Source: Anisodus tanguticus
Taxonomy: Eukaryota; Streptophyta; Magnoliopsida; Solanales; Solanaceae
Direction: 5' to 3'
NCBI GenBank assembly: GCA_034509755.1
Contig: CM067546.1
Location: 33,192,383-33,256,382, forward strand
DNA length: 64,000 nt
Position numbers and translations under genes: made by a program. Numbering within the stretch: position 1 is the stretch's first letter; each line of letters opens with the position of its first letter. Positions 54,961 to 64,000 of this stretch are shown one piece after another. Under the pieces are notes generated by a model. It worked only from the letters and a program-made list of their open reading frames with translations. It was not told where the DNA came from and did not search any database.

Positions 54961-55450
54961 GCAAGACACAGGTTAACGTTGTCAATGACAAGTTTCTAGA
55001 CAACATGATTGAGGAGTTCTCAGCGGTGGTACTAGAAGCAAACCTTGTTGAGAATCCCATGCAATGGTGGATGGACACAGGTGATACAAGACACATCTGT
55101 TCCAATAGAGATGCCTTCTCCACTTATACACCGGTTATAAAGAAGAAGTTGTTCATGGGCAACAACGCTTCCTCTGACGTGCTGGGGGTAGGAAAGGTAG
55201 TCCTGAAGATGACTTCTGGAAAGGAGCTTACTCTGAAGGAGGTGTTGCATGTTCCTGAGATTAGAAGAAATTTAATTTAAGGTCCTTTATTGGTTAATGC
55301 TGATTTTAGGCTAGTGTTTGAGTCCAATAAATTTGAAATCACCAAGAATGAAACGTTTGTGGGAAGGGGCTTCGTCTGTGAAGGTCTCTTCAAATTTAAC
55401 ATCATGTCTATATTATGTACAAGCAATAATATTGAAGCCTCTTCTTCTTA
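54961..55450 (+). pseudogene. pol: copia protease, element F
   Basis: Aspartic protease that would cut the polyprotein. QWWMDTGDTRHICSNRDAF holds the catalytic Asp (DTG, 55073-55081). MGNNASSDVLGVGKVVLKMT and LKEVLHVPEIRRNLI follow as in other plant copia proteases. A TAA at 55278 ends this piece. The frame resumes at once with GPLLVNADFRLVFESNKFEI. It is read continuous with gag. Confidence 0.92.
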
Positions 55451-56330
55451 CTTGCTTGAGTCCTCTAATTTATGGCATCATAGATTAGGACATGTCAACT
55501 ATAAATCCATCCAAAGGTTGGTAAAGTTGGAGTTGTTGCCGTCTATCGACGTAAACCCTCAACATAAGTGTGAGGCGTGCATAGAGGCAAAAATCACAAA
55601 GCTTCCTTTTCGATCCGTCGAAAGGAATACCGTTCCTCTAGAACTTATTCACACAGATATATGTGATTTGAAGTTTGTACAAACTAGGGGGAACAAGTAC
55701 TTTGTGACATTCATTGATGATAGCACAAGGTATTGTTACCTTTACTTGTTGAAAAGTAAAGATGAAGCGTTCTGACGTTACAAAGTAGAAGTTAAGAACC
55801 AACTAAGCATGCGGATTAAATCCATTCGTAGCGATAGAGGGGGAGAAAATGTAGTGCCATTTGAGGAATATTGTGCCAAATCCAGCATTGTTCATCAAAC
55901 GACGGCTCCATACTCACCTCAGTTGAATGGTATGGCGGAACGTAAGAACTACACATTAAAGGAAATGATGAATGCCTTGCTCATCAATTCGGGTCTTCCC
56001 CAAAACATGTGGGGAGAAGCCGTCTTTACCGCTAATACGATTCTTAACAGAATCCCACATAAGGGTAAGGACAAAACTCCATATGAATCATGGAAGGGAA
56101 AGAAACTCATCTATAAATATTTAAATGTGTGGGGTTGTTTGGCAAAGGTTGAAGTACCCAAGCCAAATCAAGTCAAGATTGGGCCTAAGACTGCAGATTG
56201 CATATTAATCATATATGCAAATAACAGTAGTGCTTATCACTTCTTAGTGCATAAGTCAGATATTCCAGATATCCACGTGGGTACAATCATGGAATCAAGG
56301 AATGCTCAATTCTTTGAAGGTACCTTTCCT
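55451..56330 (+). pseudogene. pol: copia integrase, element F
   Basis: The HHCC zinc region has LWHHRLGHVNYKSIQRL and HKCEACIEAKITKLPF. The catalytic core has ELIHTDICDLKFVQTRGNKY (first Asp), SIRSDRGGENVVPFEEYC (second Asp) and SPQLNGMAERKNYTLKEMM (Glu), a complete DDE set. NMWGEAVFTANTILNRIPHK and TPYESWKGKK follow. A TGA at 55773, in an otherwise conserved DEAF-RYK stretch, is best explained as a C-to-T change of CGA. The C-terminal VGTIMESRNAQFFEGTFP leads to an acidic linker. Confidence 0.93.
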
Positions 56331-57171
56331 AGAAAGGAAAAAGACATAACCTCTCGCAAACGAAGTTATGAACAAAGCTCTCAGGAACCGGGAGTCATTG
56401 ACGGCCCTGATCTAAAAGGTTCAGATCTAGTGAATCTCGAAGTGGCTGAATATCCAGAATCTAGTGTTCCAGATTCTCAGAACTTGGAGACTCCAGAGAT
56501 GGAACTAAGGCGAAGTAAAAGGGTCAGGAATGATAAATCCTTCGGTCCTGACTTTGTAGCTTATATGGTTGATGATGAACCAAGGACAATTGCTGAAGCA
56601 TTATCAACTCTAGAGGCACCGCTCTAGAAAGAAGCTATTGAGAGTGAAATAGGCTCCATTCTGCATAACCATACTTGGGAATTGGTTGATCTTCCTTCAG
56701 AAAATAAACCGTTGGGCTGTAAATGGATACTCAAACGGAAGTATAAAACAGATGGGTCTATAGATAAGTACAAGGGCAGGTTGGTAGTCAAGGGCTATAG
56801 GCAAAAGGAAGGCCTTGACTACTTTGACACGTACTCCTCAATATCTAGGATGACGTCCATACGAGTATTCATTGCGATCGCAGCGTTATGTGACCTTGAG
56901 ATACATCAAATGGATGTCAAGACAGCCTTCCTAAATGGTGATTTGGAATATGGAACAACCCGAGGGGTATGTGGTTCCAGGGCAAGAGAAGAAAGTCTGT
57001 CGGCTTGTCAAATCTCTGTACGGGCTGAAATAAGCCCCGAAGCAATTGCACAAAAAATTTGATAGTACTCTACTATCGAAGGGTTTCGCCATTAATAAGT
57101 GTGACAAATGTGTCTACATGAAAGGTAACTTTGACTCACTTGTTATGATATACCTGTAAGTAGACGACATA
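56331..57171 (+). pseudogene. pol: copia linker and reverse transcriptase, element F
   Basis: The linker to 56625 ends in a TAG, where a Trp codon is normal (APL-stop-KEAIESEI). RT follows with LGCKWILKRKYKTDGSIDKY, LVVKGYRQKEGLDYFDTYSS and MDVKTAFLNGDLE. A frame shift near 56985 leads to EQPEGYVVPGQEKKVCRLVK, a SLYGLK stop, and KCVYMKGNFDSLVMIYL. The catalytic YVDD reads stop-VDD, then ILM joins directly to RKFEMFD. Dozens of residues of the palm and thumb are missing. The enzyme is dead. Confidence 0.9.
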
Positions 57172-57951
57172 TTGATGAGAAAGTTCGAGATGTTTGACAG
57201 TTCGCCTATAAAGTCACCAATGGATAGAAATCAAAAGCTTGATAAAAATTGTGGTGCACCCATATGCCAGGAGCAATATGCACAAGTGATTGGTAGTTTG
57301 ATGTACCTAACAAACTGCACTCGACCTGATATTTCTTATGCAGTAAACAAATTGGCTAGGTTTACCCATAATCCGAGTAATGATCACTGGAAGGTGTTGA
57401 ATCGGGTACTTCATTACCTGAAATACACGCTAACTTATGGGTTGCATTATTTGAGATATCCAGCTGTACTAGAGGGGTACAGTAATGCAAACTGGATATC
57501 TGACATAGAGAATACCAAGTCCACCAGTGGGTATGTATTTACAATTAGTGGTGGGGCTGTGTCTTGGAAATCCTCTAAGCAAACTTGCATCGCCCGATCC
57601 ACGATGGAATCAGAGTTTATCGCTTTAGACAAAACATGATAATAAGATGAGTGGCTTTACAACTTCTTAGATGATGTTCCTTGTTGGAACAAACACGTAC
57701 CTTCTGTAATGATCCACTGCGACAGCCAGTCGGGCCCAGGAAGGGCACATAATTCTATGTACAATGGCAAGTCTCGTCATATTCGACGGAGACATAAGAT
57801 CGTTAGGCAACTGATCACCACGGATATAATATCCATTGATTACATAAAGTCAAAGGATAACATAGTGGGCTCTTTAACAAAGGGCTTACCCAAGGATCAG
57901 ATGTTCTGCCTGTCTAGGGGAATGGGCTTAAAACCCAAAGTACAAGGATGA
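57172..57951 (+). pseudogene. pol: copia RNase H, element F
   Basis: YAQVIGSLMYLTNCTRPDIS, YAVNKLARFTHNPSNDHWKV and LNRVLHYLKYTLTYGLHY mark the RT-RNase H connection. GYSNANWISDIENTKSTSGY (the first catalytic position reads Asn for the usual Asp), SWKSSKQTCIARSTMESEFI and VMIHCDSQ follow. After a short break, HIRRRHKIVRQLITTD and KSKDNIVGSLTKGLP complete the domain. This is in a frame one base off the gag frame. Confidence 0.9.
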
Positions 57952-58570
57952 ATACAGTGGTAACCCAACCTTACTGACTGGAGATCACAGGATTTAGGTT
58001 CAATGGGAAAACTAAGTTGTAAAGGTTCAGTTGATCGCTTCGGTGGAAGTATGAGCACTTCGGATAGTGATTTATGTGAAGAAACACCAAATCGAGAGTC
58101 GTTCCCGCAATGGACAATAAGTGCTATCTGCAGTGTGGGTAAAGGTTAGGTTTTCAAAACCTTTAATGATCCTCACCGGTTGAGGTTAGGTTTGGGTAAA
58201 CTTTTAATGGTTCCTAACACTTGTAAAGTGGGGTATAGCAGGATACCTTGTAGGATACCACCTATTTAAGTGTAAGGACAGGCCGCCTCAAATGAATGCA
58301 CTTAAGAATCCAAGAGTCCACGGCCACAACAGACAAAATATTACAAAGAATTGAGTAAGAGAAGTTGTTGTGTTGGAACCGTTGACTTGGCTTACACTAA
58401 ACATTGACGGTTCAAGACATCACGTTCACCGCACAGTAAGTAAGTCCGATGGTATTCAACTATGGAAGGTTCAAAGCGTATGCTACCTATCCAGATGCAA
58501 CATCGGTCCGCTGAAAGATTGCTGGAAAAGGCACCAAGTGTGTGCGCCAAAATCTCTTTCAAGATGGGAT
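57952..58570 (+). other. conserved 3' non-coding region and polypurine tract, element F
   Basis: About 620 bp without long frames, well conserved with A and E. It ends AAGATGGGAT before the LTR; the tract reads AAGAGGGGAT in A. Confidence 0.7.
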
Positions 58571-59461
58571 TGTTGGAAATTTACTAAATGTGGAATTAAG
58601 TATATCCCATTATTTATGACTCAAACAATTGAGGCCTCGTACGTCGGAAATATCGTTTCCATACACGTGCACACGTAGTGCCAAGTATCGCAAATTTCAT
58701 TAGTGAAAGAGATATTGATACGTATGTAATATGTGTGAGACATAGAATGATGGACGATTATTGGCCAAATAACAAAGTATTCCACGTTGGTAAACGAAGG
58801 AAGAAGTGTATGATGAAATGAGTTAGAAATTGCCGCGGAGCCGTGAAGGGTCGCGATGCCAAACCGTCGGAGTTGCGGCGCTAATTCACAGAGCCGCGGC
58901 GCTTCGGAGGCAGAATGCTGTGACGGGAAGTTGGAAAGTTCTGACCTTTGGGATGGTTTTGGAGCATTGATTCTCTATTACTTGGCACATGAATTCAGCC
59001 ATTATTTGGCTGAATGTAACCCCTATATTAAGTGCCATTACATGGCTATTGAAGGCTATTAGTTGGCTAGTTGAGGGGTCTTCTCCTTACCCTATAAATT
59101 GAGGTCTTTGGCTCAATTGAAGACAACACTCAACACTTAGAAAATACTCCAGATTTTTTGAATTCATCTTCTTCCTCTCTAGCAAAGTTACTATACTCAA
59201 AGTTCTTCAAGAGTAACACTTGAGTTTCCTTTGCTCATTTGTTAAGTTGTTGTTGTATCTTGGGAGACTATTGCTCAACACCGTAAAAGGAGATATACGG
59301 GGCAATCTCGTCTTAAATACAGAGTGTCATCACTCGACTCAGCAAATCAACAAGCAGTTTGTTAATTCTTGATTTTCAGTTTATTGTAATAGTTAGTTTA
59401 TCCTTTCTACCATTATAATAGTTACTTACTTCCTGTTCCCTGCAACAATTGTATCCCAACA
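58571..59461 (+). repeat. 3' LTR of element F
   Basis: 891 bp, TGTTGG to CCAACA. Fewer CGCGGCGC-type units (58832-58910) than the 5' LTR. TATA-like CTATAAATTGAGG near 59092. Leader module 59258-59343, in which the anti-primer stretch has decayed to CAATCTCGTCTTAAA. Confidence 0.94.
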
Positions 59462-59466
59462 CATAT

Positions 59467-60054
59467 TATATTCATCAAGTATTAATTTTTAGATACTAAA
59501 TGACTTGGTTGTGATGATAATTGAAGTAGCAAATAGGAATAGAGAACTGTAAAGCAGTGAGTAAAAAGAGTAAAGTAGATTTTATTGAGGTTTTTCCAGC
59601 GGAATTATCAGATAATGTCATTGGGAAGTAAGAACTTGAGAGTTTTGTTTCAATTGAGAGCTTATAGAGTGTTTGTAATGAAAATTATACGCCTTACAAG
59701 TGAGGAGAAGGATTATATTTATAGTTTAAACCCTATGTAACGCTTTGTGTGCTTCAAGTCCCTCGTAATGATAATTATTTGCATGTTGGAATTGTTACGT
59801 ATGTGATTGTATATTTTTTGGAGGGTGAATCCCAGATTTTTTGAAATTAGTTACTGGGTGAGGTTTATTCTAACCGGTCGCAGATGAACTACCGATCATT
59901 CTATTCCGGAGTCAGGCTAGCTAGTATCATTGCACCTAGACTTGGGCAAGTTAAGGTCACACCCGAATACGACCTTGTACACTCTGATCGAAACTGTGCC
60001 TGATGAATTGGATTTGCTAGATCTTGATCGCCATATGTCATCTCCCGATACGCC
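59467..60054 (-). repeat. possible LTR fragment of a gypsy element
   Basis: Non-coding. On the minus strand it has a TATA-like CTATAAATATAATCC near 59723 and the general look of a Tat-type LTR. No borders or partner LTR found, so the call is tentative. Confidence 0.3.
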
Positions 60055-61388
60055 TGTTAGGTAGATTTTAGTACTGTTTTAGAGTATATTTTAGGGTGTC
60101 TTTTGTTTGTCTTTTAGTTATCTTGTGCAGTATTATGCGTGTTGTTTTGTGTTTTCATGTTTTAAGTGATTCAGAAAGGAATAAGGCAAATCCACAGGAA
60201 ATAGGCGGTTATTAAGGACAAAAATGTGTAGCTAGTCACAAGAAATGAGTCAAAGAAGCCCTGGGAAGCTTGCAAAGTATCCTAAACAAATTCCGGATGA
60301 AGAACGCTGAAGAGTCGCGGCGCAACACAACATAGAGTCGCGGCGCTGAAGGGTCGCGACACCCAACATTAGAGCCGCGACGCTCTGAAGGCAGAAAGGG
60401 AGTGACTTTAAGAAGTGAATTAGCGACGCGACGCTCTAATAGCTGAGTTGCGTCACCGACGACGTCAGGATTGCGAAAAACCTAAATTTAACAAGGGTAA
60501 AAAGGTCTATTCTAGGAGATTTTTCATGATATATGCTGGGGGAGGCGCATTGAAGAGAGGACACTTGGGAGGCAAGAAACAAGAGAACAAGAAGCCATTA
60601 GAGACATCTATTTTTCAAGTTCTTTTCCTTTTCTTTACTTTAATTTAGTTCATGTTGGATATTAAGTTAATTAGTTTTCTTAGCATGACTATGAGCTAAG
60701 TACTTCTATTAGGGTTTTCCGTTGAATCACTTGAAACTCTATTACGATTTAATACATTGCTAATGTTCGTCTTCATCTATTAATATCTCTTCAACTTGTG
60801 TTTATTGAATGAGAATTAATTGGCCATTAGTTTTCATTACCTATATGATTTCAAATCGAGATCCGAAAAAGGATATTTGAATATGCTATAGTTGATTAGA
60901 CGTAGGTTTAATCTTGAACGAGAGTATTACGATTTCTTGTGTAGCTTTTTAGGTTATTGATCTTAATCCTCCCGTGTGATCGAATTTATCATAGAAATAT
61001 AGAAAATTCTCATTTAGGTTGAGTTTTTATATGTCCTAACCGGAATATAGAACATCTCAATTAACCTGCTATCTTAACCAGAAGAAGAATAACTAGTTTT
61101 GCATTAATGAATGATAGAGTGTATTGTTGATGAGATTGGAAACCCTAATTTCTTTCATTACTGAATTAAACTTCGTGTGTTTTCACTACTATTTTATTCC
61201 TGCAATCTATTTTAGTTGTTAATTTGTTAGTTTAGAAATCACCACTTATATTCGTTGGCCAAATAGAAACTAAAGATTAATTAATTGGTACTTGATAAAT
61301 CAGTGTCTGTGGACGATACTCGGTCTTACAGAAATTTATTACAAATTGTGATACGTACACTTGCATAGCATCTAGAAATACCAAAACA
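60055..61388 (+). repeat. 5' LTR of the Athila-type element
   Basis: The inner end is AAAACA at 61388, 6 nt before the primer site. The left end is tentative. It has a GC-rich cluster AGAGTCGCGGCGC (several variants, 60305-60450), as in the copia LTRs of this window. Confidence 0.65.
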
Positions 61389-61394
61389 ACTTTT

Positions 61395-61412
61395 TGGCGC
61401 CATTGCCAGGGA
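61395..61412 (+). other. primer binding site, tRNA-Asp
   Basis: TGGCGCCATTGCCAGGGA differs at two positions from TGGCGCCGTTGCCGGGGA, the complement of the plant tRNA-Asp 3' end (recalled). This is the usual primer of Athila/Tat elements. Confidence 0.85.
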
Positions 61413-61530
61413 CTGAAGTATTATCAATATCAAAATAATTAATCTTATTTCTAATTTGGTTGTTCCTAGAACACATTTTTGACTTGATCTGTGTGCATTC
61501 TTTTTTATTAATTTTAGGTAGATTTGTTAT

Positions 61531-62400
61531 ATGCGAAGTAGAAGAAGGGTAGATAACCTTGTTCCTCTGAATCTGATGATTGAAAAAATGTGCAAGCAAA
61601 ACCGAAAGAACAAAAGAATTGCTAATTCAACTGTTATGGCAAACAAACATAATAATGATGGGTTGAATGGAGGGGTGCCAGAATTTGTGCAGGCACAAGC
61701 TCAGAATCCTGCTGCGATGAGCCTACAGGACTACATATTTCCAACTGTTATAGGAGTGCAGACATGCATAAGGCCACTAGCTGTGGAGGCAAATAATTTC
61801 GAGATTAAGCTAGCAATCCTGCAGATGGTCTAGAGCATAGTTCAGTTTGATGGGTTGCCCTTTGAATATCCATGTATGCATTTGGCGAACTTCTTGGAGT
61901 TATATGCTACTTTTAAGTACAATGGTGTTACTGATGATGTCATTAGGTTGAGGCTCTTCCCATTCTCATTAAGGGACCGAGACAAAAGCTGGTTGAACTC
62001 TCTGCAAATTAACTCTATTACTACGTGGCAAGACCTGGCTTAGAAGTTTCTTGCAAAATTCTTCCCTCCATCAAAGGCTGCTAAACTAAGGGGAGAACTA
62101 AACAACTTCTATCAGCTGGAAAGAGAATCTCTGTACGATGCTTGGGAGAGGTTTAAAGAGTTGCAAAGGAAGTGTACTCATCATGGACTTAAGCAGTGGA
62201 TGTTAGTCCATAATTTTTACAATGGTTTGTGTGGTACTACTCGTACCATAATTGATGATGATGATGCTAGAGGGACATTCATGAGCAAGAGTGATAATGA
62301 GGCGTATGAGCTGTTGGAAGATATGGCAACAAATAACCATCAGTGGTTCGATGAAAGATCCACCAACAGTAAAGGTAGCTAGAGTTCACAAGTTAGATGA
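61531..62400 (+). pseudogene. gag: Athila-type gag
   Basis: The capsid frame starts MRSRRRVDNLVPLNLMIEKM. The core has LPFEYPCMHLANFLELYATF, DVIRLRLFPFSLRDRDKSWL, INSITTWQDLA, FLAKFFPPSKAAKLRGELNN and LYDAWERFKELQRKCTHHGL, the Retrotrans_gag domain. The stops at 61831 (TAG) and 62041 (TAG) stand where Gln is usual (MV-stop-SIVQF and LA-stop-KFL), which fits C-to-T changes. The frame is otherwise unbroken to about 62380, where a shift occurs. The following frame reads VARVHKLDDITALTAQVASL. Confidence 0.9.
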
Positions 62401-63110
62401 CATCACTGCGTTAACTGCTCAAGTTGCTTCTTTGACAAAGCAATTATAGCAGAATACTATGGCAGCCAATGTTGTTCATACACAGGTGGGATGTGAAATT
62501 TGTAGGAGACCGCATACTTTTGATCATTGCACAATAGTGGATCCCAACAATGTACCTATGTATCAAGCACAAATTCAGGCAGTTGGAAACTCTCAGATTC
62601 CCTATAACAACCCATTCTCCAACATTTACAACCCTAGGTGGAGGAATCACCCTAATTTTTCATGAAGAAACAACCAGAACCAGCAACCACAGTTCCAAGG
62701 GCAGTATCAACAGAGCAATCAACAATATCCCATGAGTCAAGCTTCATCGTCTCAGCAGCCCAGATCATAAGTTCAACAAGATGACCCCAATGACTTGCAA
62801 GCAGCCTTGTTGACCCTCACCAATTCCCAAACTCAGTTCATGACTGAAACTAGATCATGTATCCGAAACTTGGAAACACAAGTGAGCTAGCTAGCAAATA
62901 TGTTAAACAACAGATCGCGGGGAATCTCCCTAGCAATACTGTTGTAAATCCGAAGGAGCAATCTCAGGTTATAAATTTGAGAAGCGGTAAGCAAGTTAAA
63001 CCAACTGTACCTCTACCATCTGCGGAGAAGAAAGACAAAGTGGGTGAGACACCTAATTCAGAGAAAGAGGGGTTTACTAAAGACCATCTTATTACATAAA
63101 AGGCACCACC
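62401..63110 (+). pseudogene. Athila-type gag tail and linker
   Basis: CEICRRPHTFDHCT (near 62490-62530) is the zinc-knuckle-like motif. Gln/Asn/Pro-rich sequence follows (GQYQQSNQQYPMSQASSSQQ), then NLRSGKQVKPTVPLPS-like text near 62980. Stops and shifts at several places. It is typical of the low-complexity linker between gag and protease in this lineage. Confidence 0.8.
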
Positions 63111-64000
63111 AGCAGTTATTGTTGATCCTCAAATCAGAATTCCACACCCCCAAAGACTTCAAAAAAAAACTCTTGATAAACAATTTCCCAAGATTTTAGA
63201 GGTATTCAAGAAATTGCACATCAATATCCCCTTTGCTGAAGCCCTAGAATGAATGCCAGTTATGTGAAATTCATGAAGGAAATTCTCTCTAAAAAGATAA
63301 AGATGGAAAATTATGAGACTGTGGCTTTAACTGAAGAGTGCAGCACCATTTTGCAAAAGAAGTTTCCCCAGAAATTGCGAGATCCATGAAGCTTCACTAT
63401 TCCCTACACTATCGAGAATTTTGAGTGCCAGCATGCTTTGTGTGATTTGGGGGAAAGTATCAACCTGATGCCTTTTCTGTATTTTTTTGACTTGGTATGG
63501 GGGAAACAAGGCCTACAGCCATTACTTTGTAGTTGGCAGATCGTTCGATCAAGCATCCACGAGGTATCATTAAAGATGTGCTAGTGAAAGTGGATAAGTT
63601 CATCTTTCCTGCTGATTTCATTATTCTGGATATGGAGAAGATGAAAATGTGCCCATCATCCTGGGGAGACCATTCTTAGCTATAGGTCAAGCACTTATAG
63701 ATGTTTAGAAGGGCGAATTAAAACTCCGAGTCCAGGAAGAAGAAGTGATTTTTAATGTATTCAGGGAAATAACTTATCCAAGGGCAAATGACAACTGTTT
63801 TTCCATCGATGTGATTGACAAAGCGGTTTTTGAGAAAAGCTTCAAGAGTATTGATGCTCTTGAAGTGGCATTAACACAATGCGAGAAAGATAACAAGGAA
63901 TATACCGAGCTTGTGGAATATGTCAAGTGGGTGAACTCCTATGAGCCATTCTATAGGAAGAAATATGAGGAGTTGGGAAAAATGATAGAGAAACGAATAC
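63111..64000 (+). pseudogene. pol: Athila-type protease, start of pol
   Basis: In changing frames: FPKILEVFKKLHINIPFAEA, then YETVALTEECSTILQKK-like text. The aspartic protease core is read as FECQHALCDLGESINLMPF, where DLG takes the place of the usual DTG/DLGA motif. LIDRSIKHPRGII-like text and VPIILGRPFLAIGQALIDV follow, then GELKLRVQEEEVIFNVFREI. The last part, to the edge, is a long frame (FEKSFKSIDALEVALTQCEK) leading toward RT. At least four frame breaks. Confidence 0.85.

Larger units (their letters stand above)
52969..59461 (+). mobile_element. copia element F, full-length
   Basis: LTRs 52969-53920 and 58571-59461, perfect target duplication CATAT (52964-52968 and 59462-59466). The interior keeps one reading frame from the start at 53958 to about 56980, interrupted by six stops, then one net frame shift. 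Order: gag, zinc knuckle, protease, integrase, RT, RNase H, which is Ty1/copia. It is the autonomous-type relative of A and E. RT has lost part of the palm. Confidence 0.96.
60055..64000 (+). mobile_element. Ty3/gypsy Athila/Tat-type element, cut by window end
   Basis: LTR (about 60055-61388), tRNA-Asp primer site, gag (61531-62400), gag tail and linker, protease region (63100-64000), plus strand, running past the window edge. Gag and protease blocks match the Athila/Tat lineage as I know it. Several in-frame stops. The start at TGTTAGG (60055) is the best TG candidate but has no target duplication to test it. Confidence 0.85.

Overview
This is plant nuclear DNA with no recognisable intact host gene. 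It is AT-rich and packed with nested, mostly dead transposable elements. Copia and gypsy retrotransposons, an L1-type LINE, tRNA-derived SINEs and TIR elements all have plant features. The primer sites match plant tRNA-Lys(CUU), tRNA-Asp and initiator tRNA-Met. A eudicot, perhaps Solanaceae, is my inference from the overall repeat style and is not proven by any single sequence.

Layout. 1-1.6 kb: degenerate copia gag on the minus strand, its leader microsatellite and a duplicated primer site. 2.2-6.2 kb: truncated Ty3/gypsy (Tat-like) element, minus strand. 6.46-12.99 kb: copia element A (plus) with long LTRs and a decayed interior. 13-16.7 kb: AT-rich DNA with a Stowaway-like relic and a MULE-like TIR element with a 9-bp target duplication. 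16.7-27.1 kb: an L1-type LINE split inside its reverse transcriptase by an 8.9-kb copia element G (minus, TSD AAGCA). 27.1-28.2 kb: a short non-autonomous LTR element. 28.2-32.6 kb: SINEs and MITEs. 32.6-37.9 kb: three solo LTRs in a row (copia, gypsy, copia). 38.2-40.5 kb: a tandem array of about 15 palindromic units (period about 86 bp) between pyrimidine-rich and purine-rich arms. 40.8-41.6 kb: a SINE and a TIR element. 41.8-49.3 kb: a TIR-like element carrying a piece of a HOS15/TBL1-type WD40 gene, interrupted by copia element E (minus, TSD TTTAT). 49.6-50.9 kb: a relative of that TIR-like element. 51.2-52.4 kb: solo copia LTR (TSD GCTTC). 53.0-59.5 kb: copia element F (plus, TSD CATAT), the most readable of its family. 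60.1 kb to the end: Athila/Tat-type gypsy element running off the window.

The most interesting signal is in one copia family (A, E, F and three solo LTRs; LTRs begin TGTTGG and end CCAACA). Every LTR carries a conserved module of about 85 bp that can fold into two hairpins, and the second hairpin shows compensatory base changes. The same module contains a stretch that is the exact reverse complement (15 nt in A, 14 in E, 10 plus partial in F) of the sequence directly after the 5' LTR, where a tRNA primer site is expected. No canonical tRNA site starting TGG is there. This suggests self-primed reverse transcription by a copia family.
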